From Micropterus salmoides (Eukaryota; Chordata; Actinopteri; Centrarchiformes; Centrarchidae): a DNA stretch of 64,000 bases. Position 1 is the stretch's first letter, and the number at the start of each line of letters is the position of its first letter. Made by a program: the position numbers and the translations under genes. The DNA lies in NCBI RefSeq assembly GCF_014851395.1, contig NW_024041373.1, positions 992,001 through 1,056,000 on the forward strand, read 5' to 3'. Under the pieces are notes generated by a model. It worked only from the letters and a program-made list of their open reading frames with translations, did no database searches and was not told where the DNA came from. Below, piece by piece: positions 29,601 to 44,193 of the stretch.

Positions 29601-32600
29601 AGCAAAGCTGTGCTTTAGATTATACATTTTTATATTGCAGAACTCTACCAGCTACATTACGCGACGACAAACTGTCTGCCACTCACTGTGCGATAGCGGT
29701 TTCGCTTGATTCCTGTCATTCCTGGAGTGTAATCGCGCAGAGTCGACGCAATTAATTATAGGATAACGTTACATTAGTTTTTCCAATGCGTGAGAAAATT
29801 GATGTATGGCGTGAGGGCATCCTTTCTTGCAGGCTAAATCAACACTTTGACATATTACCGGTGGTACACCAGATAGTAAGCTGGTGAAGTAATGTGGAAA
29901 CGTTGCACCAGATAACGTTTACAGCTGCTCAGCGTTAGCCATTAAGCTAACATGACTCTCCGTCCAGCATTTCTGATGTTCACTGTTTTCACTCGACATC
30001 ATCTGATTCTTGTTTGGCCTGACAGGCTTCATCACATAAACCTTCAGTGTTTTTTTCTATCTTTACGTGGAGTTTAAGTCTGAGTGTGTGGTGTGCTAGG
30101 AGCAGCTTGTTAGATGGTGTTAGTGGACTGCATGTCGTTAGTTGTGGTGTTGTTGCTGTAGTTGGAGAGAGGCTTGGTATTGTGCACGCAGCTACATCCT
30201 GATCCGATGCCTTAACATGAAAAGCAGAATAGTGGCTGTTCCAAGCAACAGTGAAAACAGGCGAGTGCTACAGCACATTGACAAAAAGTCAGTAAGAATT
30301 TGATTTATTAATAGGTGATTACATTGAAAAACTACACATAGTCCCTATAAAATGTTTGCTGTCTGTTTTTATACCTTTCTTTGGACTATGTTAAATAGTC
30401 AGTAGAATTCTATATGTCACATACAGTATTATAAAGGTTGAATTTTCTGAAAACATGTACTGTATGTCTAAATGTCAAATGTTGTTTACATGTTCTCCAT
30501 GTGGTGGATGTCAAAGTCCAGTTCCCTCCCATGTAGGTCTGATAAATTAGAGACTCTAAATTGCCCGTAAGTGTGAATATGAATGTAAATGTTTGTCTGT
30601 AAGTATCAGCCCTGTGATAGACTGGTGACTTGTCCAGGGTCCAAGCTTCAGCACCCTGCGACCCTGCAGAAGATCAGCAGATAGAGATAATGGATGGATG
30701 GTTTACATACATCATGGTTAACTTAAAATACCACAAGGTTTTGGACAGGTGTGAATGAGATCAATTGAACATAAACAACAAAAAATATGGCAAATATGTC
30801 CGTGTATGTGTTCTCCCTGCGCTATGTATGTGTGTTCAGAAAGTTTGTGACAGTTTGGAGTAGATGTGAACTGTTAACGCTCACTGTGTTTATATCCACA
30901 CCCCAGGATTGACTGGTTTGACCTCGCTAATTTATTAGGCTGCTGAAAGCCTCTTCGCTGTGGATCTACTGACAGCCTGTCATAGGTTTCATCACCACTT
31001 TATTGTGGATCATACTACTCATACACACCTCGCCCTATTAAATCTAACACTGCTGTAAGGGGCGGAAGTTAGAGACACTAAGAGAGAAAGAGACCGCTTG
31101 ACGTGACATTTTACATTCCCAGTTCACTCATTAATGGCTGACTCCTTAAATAAATAGGAATGCAGATCTGACATACTGCAGCTGAGGACTGTAGAGATTC
31201 GGCAGCAGTGAGGCCACGCTCAGGACTGACACCTGCTGTGCTTATAATGTTTTAAAGTGTATTCAATTTCCTCTGACTGCTACAGATGGCGAGGTTTGGC
31301 AGTCAGTCCAGTACTCTTCACAGAAACGCATCACCACAACTACTGGCCAGAATGCCATGACGTTTGCTATGGAATAGCATTTCCACCATCAGGCCAAAGT
31401 TTCACTTTGACCAACACCTTGGCTCATAATAAAGTACCTTAAAAACGTAAATTTCTGAAACATTTATAGTGGATACTCATCCCCACATGAGTAGGACAAA
31501 AATATAATATAATGTAGTGGTAATTCCTCTTGATCATATTCAAATTTGATAATTATGATCATTCTTAACTGATACAAAGTTGAAGTTGAGTGATTGACAC
31601 ACAACTTCGGCTATGAGAAATAACCAAGATGTATACTAAATAACAGACAAAAGGCCTGGGCTGTGTGTGTCGTCTGCATGTAATTTAATGAAGGTAAACA
31701 TAGCGGATGGCCGTGTGTAACAGCACTGCACTCTGGCTCAACACTTCTCAAATCGGACTAGGCTACAACCGCTTTCTACTAATAGCCTGCCGATTAATAA
31801 AAGGAGGTCAATCAGTCATAACTTTGTATTGTAGCGTAGCCAGCACTGCACATTGCAGTTCTGCATAGCAGCCCCTTTGTTAATAATCCCTGATCTAATC
31901 TGACCAAATCCACACATACTAATTAATGTACACAAAACAAAACGAGATTGTTTTTTACATAAAAAAAAACTTTATAAGTATGTAATTCTGTCAGCTGCCT
32001 TTCCTGCATGCTCTCTCTATGTCTCACAAAAAAACGTTTTATTGATAAACAAACGGAATAGACATTCGAAAGCGTTGTGGGGAAGCTACGATAGGGAAAT
32101 CCGCCATAGCGCCGGGCACGATGGACCCCCATATAACCCTACGTAGAAGAAGGAGATGAGGAGACGGGACAGAGAAAGGGGTGGGCGGGAGGGGTGCGGA
32201 ATGCGAGAGTGAAGAAGAGGAAGTGCGTTGTGTGGGTATTTATGGAAAGCCGGGAGTGACGTAATTGATGTGTTGTCCCGCTCCTGAAACTCTGCTGGTA
32301 GCAACACTTAATACGCCTTTCATGCTTACCACCCTGCTTTTTTGTCCAGAACCACCATCGGGTCAAGATGTCCTTGATCATCACTTTTCAAGGTTAATTC
32401 TGTAGTTACGTATTTGGGGGCCTTCGTTGTCATGGTTAGAAAAATAACCACATGGTTGAGGTTAGGAAATGATTGTTGGTCATGGTTAAAAGAAACCAAC
32501 CTCGACTGGCGGTTGGAAACGAGAACTGAAGTTGTTGAGCCATCCATCCACCCCAACCTCCTCCCTCTGCCGACTATACATACTGTAACGCTCTGTGATA

Positions 32601-34144
32601 ACCGGACTTCTTCCTTTGCTCCCGGCGGGCAAGAGTCAGAACTTATATGGCTTTTTCTCTTGAATGAAAGCATCTGTCATTTTGGGCCATTTTCTGAAGC
32701 AATAGATGCTGTTTTTACTTTGGAGGACAGTCTAACATGGTTGACTGGTGAAGGCTATGTACTTTTGCATTGCTCCCTTAGACATTAAAAGATAGGTCTG
32801 GTGTTAGGTCTATATTTTTCTTATTATCTACAAATCCCACGTCTGAAGACGTACATCTTTAAAAACACCTCACAAATATAAAGTTTCATTAAAAAGAAAG
32901 ACTCAGTAATTATCTAAAACAGCTACTCACTTTAGTTTGAACAAATGTCACTAAAACTGGAGGAAACGGCATTTGATTTCACTGGCAAATTAATCCAGAT
33001 GTGGTGCTCTAGGGAGTATTTGGGGCAGCAGGACGGTGTATATGGGATTAGGTCAAAATAAACTAAAGTTGTAATAGTTTCTGGACAACAGTGGATCTTT
33101 ATTTCATAGCGGAAGGAGATATATCAGTCTTGGGATACACAAACAGTGCTGGTTATTAGAATACATTCATTGTTGGTTTATCCTTGTTGGTTAAAGTTGC
33201 TGTTTAAGTTTCACTTTTGATGGTGCTACGGTAGTAGTGTCCAATTTCTACTGGTCTTTGTGCCAAGCCAGACTCTAGGTAAAGTGGTTAACACAAGGGT
33301 TTTATCAACATGCCAGAATGTTACTTTAAAATACTCTCATTTAGTGTATTTAGCCCTGTATTTATGTGACTGTACTGAACTCTGTTTCCTTAGGTCTGAT
33401 CTCCATCCTCTCTCTCTCTCGCCTCTTTGTCTTTCAGGGCACACAGGTCGGTTTATCAAAGCGGTATTCTGTACCAGTCTGCTGTTTGTGCTGGCTCATA
33501 TCTGCTTCCAGACAGTGCTATACACCTACCCTCCTCTCAACATCGCCATAGGTGATAACTGTTCACAATGGGACACCATAACCAGACATATAGGACTGTC
33601 CAGGTATGTATCTAGTGTTTGATTAAGTGCAGTTAACCATGTCACTGTCACTGATGGTTGGATGACTGATCGGGGGAAAGGGTGTTGATCAAAATAGGAG
33701 AGTTTGTCTATCCAGATAATAGTTTGCTATGGTGCAAATTTGATGTTCATACATTACAAGTAATATAAGACGAGCACATTATCAGTTGTATACACAGAAT
33801 AAACATAACACACAATATAGGGTACAGAACATTAACTAAACAGCAGCAATGCAGATATAATACAAAATACAAATCGACAATCTCAGCATATATAGTGCAT
33901 ATCAATGTTGAATGAAAGCACTTGGAAAAACAGGGATTGTGCAAGGTAATAAAACCTGAGGCAAAATCTGTGAACATATGCATGTGTGTGTCTTGCAGGC
34001 TTCCCCTGGATGATCCTTGGAGTGTGTTACGCCTTCTGTGTCCTGACCTGGGTGTGTGTATGGTTGCCTTGGTAACAGTCATCCTCTGCAGCAGACTGGT
34101 CAGGAACAGAGAGATGGTGGCTGCTGCCAACATTACATCGGTGA

Positions 34145-34183
<39 letters not shown>

Positions 34184-35597
34184 ACACACTGTGTTTGATA
34201 AATGCTGTGGATTATCAGGTTCATGATCAGATTTGCACTCGCAGTAACTGGTTTAGTTGCCATAGTAAGTCATTAAACAAGAGTTCTGCTCAGACCTAAA
34301 TGATACTAACACTGTCTTTATTGTTCTGCCTTATGACGAGCTCCATGTTGATGAGTAAATAATAGAACTGATAAGGCAATTGTCTAATCTTTTCGTTGTA
34401 TATTAGATTATTTGCTGCCAAAACTGGTAGGCTTATGCCTGGGAATTATTGAAATGGTTTGATAAATGGCTCAGCAGTAGGTAGCTGTGTTTTTGCATCT
34501 TTCATAATTTCTTCTTGGGCACGCCTTCATTTTCCCTCAGCCCTAAAAGCAAGTTTCAAGTTTATTTTCACTTTTTTATGCTAAGCCGCGCCTCAGGCCT
34601 TGTTAATAGCAATGTTGTACAATGTGTTTGTATCCTGTTGTGCTGTCTGCTGCTGTATGTTAAACTCTGTGTGTGTCTACGTAATGTTAATGCAGGTCTG
34701 GATTAAATTAGCCTCAGTGACTTAATAGTTATTTGCCCTGTTTAAAATTTGACATACCTTGTTTTGTACGAAAGCTGAATTATAGCATAATGAAACTATA
34801 GGAAGTTTCCAAAACCAATACTTAATTCGTCTTTTTAGTGGGCTGCCACAACAGTTACCAAGGTAACCGAGATTCCCTAATCTCAGGCATAACAAACTCA
34901 GAGTCTTCACTAAACCTGCTTTCTGAAACAGGGCCCAGACCTGCAATGTGTAACGTTGAAATGTGGCAACATGCAATAAGAAAAGCAGTAGAATCTGTGT
35001 CTAAGTGTACCATTAAACCCCTGGGCGTTTGCCCTAACATAAACTAGACATGTACTGCAGTATAAGCAGTGTGATAGCAGCAGGGATCCTGTAAAACTTT
35101 CCATACACTTATATTTAGACTTAACATTTCCGTATGCAATAAAGAAGAATCCCACAGAAGTGAAACCAAAAATTCTGATTTATATAAACAGTAAGAAAAG
35201 CCTATTACTGCATAAAATCTTGCGCCTGTATTTGGGGACAGCTCTGTCAGTAGTGTTGCTCAGTCGAGGGAAGCAGACACAGCGGTTTATGGATTCCTCT
35301 GCAGGTGACCCATGTAAACACAGCGTTACTTGTATGTTTACAGAACCCACCACACACTACAGTACATAAATAAATGATCAGTTCATACATTCATTCCAAG
35401 GGGAAAAAACATATCCAAATATAATTTTGTCATACTGCATATTACAATGTATAACATTACTAGGAGGGTGTGAGTAAAACCACGTGTCTGAGAACATTTG
35501 CCTTTTATCACTACTTTGCCTTTCCTTTTCCATGTTATTTGGACACATGCTTCAGAAAGCCATGGAAAGATCCTGATAAATATTTTGTAACTCCCAA

Positions 35598-35645
<48 letters not shown>

Positions 35646-38600
35646 TAAACATAATTAACACAAACTCCAATAAGGCCTATTTCTTTCTCTCAAATATTGT
35701 TCACAAATCTGTCAAAATCTGTGTTAGTGAGCACTTCTCCTTTGCCGATATAATCCATCCACCTCACAGGTGTGGCATATCAAGATGCTGATCGGACAGC
35801 ATGGCTATTGCACTGGTGTGCCTTAGGCTGGCCACAATAAAAGGCAACTCGAAAATGACCTACATGGAAATACATTCTCGTGCAGTCACTGCATCTGCAC
35901 TGTCTGTAACTGAGAAAAACATACACAGTTGTAATATAATGTGTGATATTATACAGTACTTTAGTAACTGTAACTTTCTTTTTGTCCCTCTCCCACCTTA
36001 GCTAGAAGGTGATCCAACAGACAAAACCACAGATGATGAGGAGGAGGAGGAAGAGGAAGAGGAGGAAGAGGTATCAGGAGATGAAGATGAAGAAGAGAGG
36101 TCATTAACTGGTGAACCTGACGAGGAGGTTTCCACAGCAACCAGAGCCAAGCAGCTGGCTGAGCGTCTGAAGGCCACAGCCCGGAAAGTTCTGCGGGACC
36201 TGGGGAGAATCTTGGCCGTCAGCCTGCTGGCGTTGGCTGGTAGGATCAGAGGACAGATCCCTGATGACATTGTTTTATAAATCTTTTATTGAGTCCGTCT
36301 TTACTTTTTCATGTATTTGCTGGTATGCTTCTCTTAGTTTAAAACGGAAAAACACATTAGCAATGGTAAATAAAGTTAGCAGCAAAATCATTGGGATTCA
36401 GCAGATAAAACCCATTGGTCTGACCCTGTATTTTAATCGATGTTGTCGTCTTTGTTGTTATGTACTGTGTGTCAACTTCTTTGCTACTGCAGCAAAACTA
36501 ATTGCCCCTCGGGGACAAATAAAGGTCTTGAACTTGAACTTGAACAACACTACCTACTCAGGTTTCCACCCAGTTTGTAAAGTGTGAGCACAGTCCAGAT
36601 AGAGGTATTTAGTTCACACTGGGTGCTCACATTCAAATTTCTGCTCCAACAACATTGCTGTCCATACACTTATAGTGAAGAAGATGTGTGTTTGACTTTA
36701 AGTAGCATAGCAGGGCTGCAAAATGAAATGAAAGTTGTAGCCCTCTTTCACGCTACACTCACAGAACATATATACAGTTTATTTTTTTGCCCACAGATTT
36801 CCACAGTATCCCTTGGACAAAATTTTACAAATAAATGAAGGGAAGTCACAAATATAACGTGACCCACAAATGGACAGGAAATGATCCACAAATGTGCACA
36901 ACCCATTTCACATGTACAAATCGCTCCCTACAAATGTAAAAATACATGTTTACATGGGTACACATTTGTGGATTGTCTTCTGTGGGTTACAAATAATGGT
37001 CTATTATATTCAAACAGTAAATTCCAAGTTTTCCACTCATTTGACAGAAGGTATTTAAAAATCCAGTTGTATGAATGAGTGTCGGTCTGTGTGCATCATG
37101 TTTGTCTCTGACCTCTCTTCCTTTTCTCTCCCAGGCATCACACTGCCCTCTGCCTTCTCGGCCATCTACTTCCTGCTCTTCATCGGCGTGTGCACATGGT
37201 GGGCATGCCACCTTCCCATGAGTTCCCTGGGTTTCAATGCACTGTGTGTGATGGTGGGCTTCTTCACTTCTGGTCACATGGTTTGTCTGTACTTGTACCA
37301 GAGTCTGCTGGCCCAGGCCCTGTTTCCCCCACACAGTCTGTGGGCCAGGTAAGACGATAGATGCAAAAGGTATACGAAACCAGGAAATGTTTATAAAATG
37401 TATAACTCTATTACAAGTTAAGAAGACAGGTAATTCACACACATTCAACTTTATTAAATCAATGCACAATTGTCATTAATCAGCATAAAACAATATGTTA
37501 CAAGGTACAAGGTAGATTTATTTTTCACAGTCCAAAGGGATGTAGAGTGAAATTGAGTTTGTAACTCCATTTTGCTACGTAGCAGACAATATACATTAAA
37601 GAAAAGCAATTATAAAAATGGCAAACAGAAATAAACTATATTCAATGGAGCAGTACTGAGGATGAAATAGAGGCTTTTTAGTAAATTTAGTATCCTTTGG
37701 GCTCTGCAGACACCTCTCCTCACCGATATCACTGATGCTCAGGAGATGGGTATCAATGATCTTCTGAGCAGTTTGAATCCCCCCCCTGCAGAGCCCTCCG
37801 GTCCTGGGCCGTGCACATCCCATGTTAGTGATGTTCCCAGTCAGGATGCTTTCTGTTGCTCCTCTGTAAACGCTGACAAGAACTTGGCGAAGGAATTTGG
37901 CCTTCTTAAGCTTCCTCAAGAATTTTTTTTTTCTGAGCTTTCTTCACCAGCGTGGAGATGTGAGACGACCATGTCAGGTTCTCTGTGATGCTGATTCCCA
38001 GGAACCTAAACCTGTTCACATGCTCCACCTCAGCTCCACTGACTTAGACAGGAGTTTGTGTCTTTATCTCCTTCCATCCTCCTCCTCCTCCTATCTTCCT
38101 TCTTAAAATCAAAGATCAGCTCCTTAGTTTTGCTGTCGTTGAGCAGTAGGTTGTTCTCTGAGCACCACACTCCAAGATTATCAATTTCCTCCCGATACGA
38201 AGTCTCATCGTTGTTTGAAATCTGGCCGATGATGGTGGCTTTGCCTGCAAACAGAGATCTCTCCATGTCGGGGGATGGAGTCGGGGTGTACAGTGTGAAC
38301 AGGAGGGGGCTGAGCACACAGCCCTGGGGGGCTCTGGTGTTGAGCACTAGAGAGGAGGAGGTGTGTCCACCAATCAGAACTATCTGGGGTCTGTTTGTGA
38401 GGAAGTCCAATATCCTGTTGCAGAGTGTTGAATTTAAACCCAGAGTGCTGAGTTTACCCCCAGCTTCATGGGGGACTCCAGACTCGCTAGTCGCTAGACG
38501 CTAGTGACGCCCAGATGCTCTTGCGTAGCATAGATTTTGAATTGATTCTCTGCATGAAGATCGCCACACCTATCTTCTCTGAGACTTCCACTGCTTCTTC

Positions 38601-41600
38601 TTCACACCAGAGAGAAGACCTCGATCTGTCATTGTAATACACCATTGTGGAAGGGATCATGGAAAGGGTGAAAGCATTGAGGAAAGAAATTCAGGCTGCT
38701 TTCAAAAGCCAAAGAACAATCAGGGGCAGCTGGCATTGAGGTCCCTGATGAAATACCTAGACAAGCCAAATACAGGTACCTCAAAGTTACACGTACGGTT
38801 CCCAATACAGAGGTATTGGGAACTTAGAAGATGACACCCCAACTGGGGCAATCCCATAGGGTCTTCACTGCCTTACCATCTAAAGTCCCTCTAAAGACAT
38901 GGCAGATGACAGAGTCGTCCTATCTGTTAGAAAGGTTTTATATCATTTTTTCCATGCCACACAAAGTATAATCTTAAATTCAGAAAGTATATATTCATCT
39001 CCATTCTAGGCCAGGTCTACATACTGGAGAAGCATAGTCACCTCCATGGGTGCTTTTTTCATTACGCTTACTTGTGCTTCCTCACCTTCCCCCTTCACCA
39101 TCTTCCAATCCTATACCACTTCAGATATATTGTTAATATAGAATGTATAATATAATTGCTAAGTGTTCTGGCATCACAAAAAGCAGCATTTTTTTTGTTG
39201 TTAAAATACACATGTGCTGATTGGCCCAAAAGGAGCTCTGTGAATCTGCACTCAACTGCTCTTCCTCAACAACCAGATGTGTGTCTCAATCACCTGAAAT
39301 TGAATTGCAAGAACTGAATATGAAAGTATATACAGAGTTGAATTTTCAGTGAGGATCGAATACAGCTCCACAGCAATTGAATACAGTTTCATAATATTAT
39401 GTTCAGTTTCATGTTTATTGGAATTCACTTCCAAGTTCCATTCCAAAAGATGATCTTCAGATTCAGTTATTTGATGCAGATTTTCAAGTTAAACAATTAA
39501 TTCAAATTCAGCTTCTAGTAACACATATTTCCGCCCATACTGGTAACAAATGCGTGGCTAGAAACTTTGGAAAACGAGTAGCCACAGTGGCTGGTGAGCA
39601 AAAAAGTTAGTGTCAAGCCATGTGTATATGTGTGTCTGTCAGATGCTGTAAGGTTTTGAAAATGTTCTCATAAGGGTTATGTGGACATTCGTACCAGTAG
39701 GTTTGACCGGAGAAACAGCTGTGCAGCTCATCATAAGTAGTTGTGCCACTGACGCTATGGAACCAAAAGCAGCTTTCGGCTCCTCCGTCCTCGCATCTCC
39801 TCCTCTCTCACGTCCTCGCTGGGAGGACGCTAGTGAGGGAGACACGTTAACGTAACGAAAAGTGTGTCGTTTTTACTCCCACCATGTTGCCTGCTGTCTT
39901 CACAGTTTATTGAATAACAGATGATATTCCTTAGCCAGAGGGTTCAAAGACCATGTTCCTTCCTCTCAGGAAACCTTCAATTTTCAGGCGCCGTGTGCTC
40001 GTAATGTGTGGAATCTCAGTGGAAATGGACTGTAAAGAAACAATAGCAGGAGCGAGTTTAGCGACAGAGAAACAAAATAGGAAGAAGAATGTCTGAGTTG
40101 GGGCAGAGGAATGTGAGGAGTGAGGGATTTCTGGACTGATATGTGTGGAATGACTAGTTAGCAGCTGTAACCTACAGGCTCACCTTACCCTAGCTAAACT
40201 GTAGAAGGATGAGCAGCAGTGCATTCTGAACATTCCACTGTGACGTGTGATCTCTCTCCCTCTGTGTTTCTCTTTCGTCTTTAATCACCAGGGTTCTTGG
40301 CAGGACTCTGTGTCAGTATCACTCAGAGTATCACTCATCATCCATCAGTCAAGTCTGACCTTTACCTAAGGAGGATACCCAGCCGTCAGCACACTATGGG
40401 TGTGTCTGTCTGGGTGTTTTTATTTCTATACTTAGGATAACTCCTTACATAGTCATCATGACAGTAATCGGTCTAGACAACTAAACTAATCAAACTTGAG
40501 TTTGTAGTCTTTCTCGGGTTTTTGAGTATTAGACAATGTACTCTGAGTAAACATAAAAAAGGGGGTTAAATGATGATGATCATGTTGTTTGATAAAAGTA
40601 TTCAATTAAAGAACACAAAATAAAGTGTATTAGCATGCCAGTGTGACATGATAATGCCTTACCAGAAGCGTAGCTCAGGAGAGATATTAAGGTTTTTTTT
40701 TCTCCTCTTGCTGACGTTCTGATTCTGCAATGGGGCTCCTGACTCTCAGGGGGCCATCAGCCTCAATTAAAGGATCTAGAGTTCTAAGCTAACTGTTATT
40801 AGGCAGCCTCTCCTCTTTCCTAAGACAGGCAAACTCTTGACCATAAGTCTCTTCCTGTACTGCACAGATGATCCCTTGACGTAGTTGTATGATTCTTGTA
40901 ATGTTTGGGTTGTAGCCGAAGTTTGGATAAAACTATCAGTTTAATGAATGTAATATAATAACACCGGCCCAGGTACGACTGCACCCCTCGTACCCCCTGA
41001 CGCTCGGCCTGTGAACATATACATTCAGATCATGTATCTTTTAAAGTGAGTGTCAGCTGAGAGTGTCGCCTCTCTGCACATGGTATTCTGCCTCCTGCAG
41101 CTGCAGACTCACCAGCAGCTAATTCTTGTGTCTAAGTTGGCGACTCTTCTGCTCCATTCTCGCACAGTTTATGATGGCTTTTTCATGTGACTTTTGTACT
41201 CTACAGTGGATACAAAGAAAATGTATCTAGTGCAATACTTGTATAATAATAGAAATACTTTAGTAAAAGTAAAATAACAATTTTGTGCAAGTACCCAAAA
41301 GTGACAGTGTTATAGTAACAAAAGTATATGTAATTTGTTACTTTCACCCTGGGTTAAAAGAAATCAGTGGCCATTAATAATTTGATTGATGAAGCATAAA
41401 ATAACCTGCAAAGTGCTAAGGTGGAGCAGCATTATTTGGGCATCATTTATTTCACAGTTTGTGCAAGCAGGGTAACAGGAATCCAATAGATGGGACTCAG
41501 AGCCAGAGCTGGAGAAGTTTGACGATTTAGTGCACAAACAGTAAATGAACAAAAGGCTTACAAGTATGAGGAAGGTCAAATCCAGTCCAATATGGCAAAC

Positions 41601-44193
41601 AAATTTGACAAATCCAGAATCCAAAAGACAGGCGAGGTCAAAGAAAACAGTCACATTCCACTCAAAACTGGGAAGCAAGGGGAAAAGGTTCCAGCCCTTT
41701 TCCTAGTGTGACATACAGATAAAGACAAACTGGCAAAGAGAAGAGAAGAATATTTAACTTGTCACCCTCGACTGAGACCATGTTCAAGGTAAAGCTAGGT
41801 TCATGTCAGTGTTAGATATTCGTGGGTTAGATTATCGTGATATTTTCCTTATATTGTAATATTTTATTGCGTTCACTTGAATGTATTCCAACAATCAAGT
41901 CCATGTTTCATTTGTCACATCATTTGCTGTAGTCCTCCAGATAACCTTGAACTTGAACTATTTCTCAGTTGACCTGCACATACTGTATTTGAGCTTCATA
42001 GTATCTCATGAGTGTCTCTTTACTCCAAATCCATTTTTAGATTGCAATATATTGCTGCTAATTTGTCCTGTCACATATCACTGACCTTTCACAGATCTTG
42101 TTACAGTGTTGACCACAGGCCCTTACAGACATAGCCTTTGGGCTTTGTGGTTTCCTCTTAAAATAAAACTGTGGGATGATAATTGTGAAATTAAAGAAAT
42201 TTATGGTTTTGAGGTGCACAGAGGCCACATATGCAGCAGCACAGCCATTATTATTATGAGAAGTACTTATCTCCGATGTTTTTGCCAGTAACTTGGCCCT
42301 GTATAGAATTCTATTTGTGCATCTGGACATGTTACAGTAGGTCCTTGTTCTTGTGTGAGAACATCCTGAACTCTGATTACTGGATGAAAAAGATGGTGAC
42401 TGGTCTTTCAATAGCTCCACTTGACTGCTAACTTCCAAAAACTGACCGTGTATTAGGGGTATCATGTAGCATTGTTTTGTGATTATACCATTCCAGACGT
42501 TCCCCCCCAGATCACTGAGTCCACCTTTTCACACTTCTGTTAATCCCTCCTAATCCTAGCGTTCCAACTGCCCCACATGCTTCTGCTCACAACAATGCAA
42601 ACTAACATTTGGTCAGCATGCCATTAATGAACCACCTCCTGTTGTCTTTATCCCCAACCCTTTTCTCTCTTTCTGTTTATGTCTTCGTGTCTGTTCCTGT
42701 CTAGACTCTTTGGTCTGAAGGACATCATCATACCAGGGAACTGCTCCTCGCCCTATGACCTCAACCTTAATGCAGATCATGATTGGCCAGTTTATGTCAA
42801 CCCAGGAATACTGTTCCTCCTCTACATTACCATAGCAACTGTTATCAAGACGGGATGTCATGGAGCTCCTAACCAGGTATCTGCTACTTCTTCTTTACTG
42901 GTACAGACTGAAATATGTCAATAGTGGAGAGTATCTTAACATGAAAAATTAAAAAAACGTTGAATATTAGGAAAGATTTGTTATTGCAAGTGTGGCAACA
43001 TTGCTGCGTTCTACTCTCTTCTGGTTTGCTAATTGTGAATCTGTGTGTTCTACAAGTTATAACCAGTATCACTTAATCATGGTAACTTTCTTTGATCACA
43101 ATTCCTGATCTGATTCGGATCTACAGTTAAAAGTAGACTCTTTTTAGTATAAAAAGACATTTAGTAAAGTCAGGTATTGAAAGAAGTACCATTTTGGGCT
43201 TGGTACCATAATTTTGAAATACTAATGGTGTAAGAGCACGTTGTCACTGTCAAGTGCCAAGGCACGGAAACAGCACTCTTAGGCACAAACACAAAACACT
43301 AGCCAGAGCTGATACGCTAGAAGGATTTATTCCAAACGACAGAAACTTGGCTTTCATGAAGAGGTGGAAGGACATTGTCCAAACAAAAGCCCAAAGTGAG
43401 GGCATAATGATATATGATTACACATATGACATATGATGACGATGCGACAACAGGTAGCAGGGACCCGGACAAAATATACAGACGCACACATGCAGGAAGG
43501 GGAACATAACAGGTGGGACACATTAGGGTAAACAGTACAACAGAAAACAAAGCAGGTGGCAAACAACAGAGAAAGAAGAGTACCACACTAAAACAGGAAA
43601 CAGGACAAACACTCTGACATACAAACCAAACACACAGAGACACTGACCAAAAATTGTGACATATGTCATATAAAAATTCAAACCATACTTTGTTACGTCA
43701 CATCGACCCCCTGGCAGAATTCCTGTAGATCTACAGAGAACATGAAGTTTTTCACATTACTGAAAATCTTCCTGGTAATATTGTGTTATCAACGCATCCC
43801 AGACACTCAGCAGTCAGCTGCTGGATGGTAGATACACTGAGCTGTGACTCCAAATGCAGTTTTCCTCTGGGTTCACTGTTGTTGCTATTTTGTCTTACAA
43901 TGATACAGCTCAATATGCTGAAAATTACAATTATTTACAATACATATGTTACATGGCCTGCTAGCTCGGCACTGTCTAACACAGTTGGTCATTGGCAGAG
44001 CAAGAAGGCACATGAGGATCTGAAATAAAACACAGGTGCATTTAATTGCTGTGGCACCAGTGGAACATCTTTCATGACGGCAACCAATCAAAAGTTTTGC
44101 ATGATTGTATAATTTTTCCATTTTCAAAAAAGCTGCCAGTTTGGATTTGTGTTTCCTCTCAGAGTCTGTCTTTGTGTTCAGCAGGTTGAGGAG

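Larger units (their letters stand above)
23731..33437 (+). other. Intron 2 of piezo1 (9.7 kb)
   Basis: Donor gtaaga and acceptor tctttcag. No coding exon was recognised. It contains a CA run at 26841-26862, a 2.2 kb TTAA-type element at 28117-30350, and a dispersed repeat at 30495-30701. The open frame on the minus strand near 24316-24720 (134 codons) lies in repeat-like sequence and shows no domain. Confidence 0.85.
34141..36001 (+). other. Intron 4 of piezo1 (1.9 kb)
   Basis: Contains a (GT)n run right after the donor (34149-34181) and a (TA)n run at 35601-35640. No exon or gene was recognised in the rest. Confidence 0.88.

Noticed and set aside
32396..32700. 124-codon plus-strand and 115-codon minus-strand ORFs in intron 2
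   Set aside because: The sequence ('tcatggttaaaagaaaccaa' type) resembles a dispersed fish repeat, and neither frame shows a domain.
35998..36270. Antisense ORF with a long serine run
   Set aside because: It is the complement of the acidic GAG/GAA codons of piezo1 exon 5.
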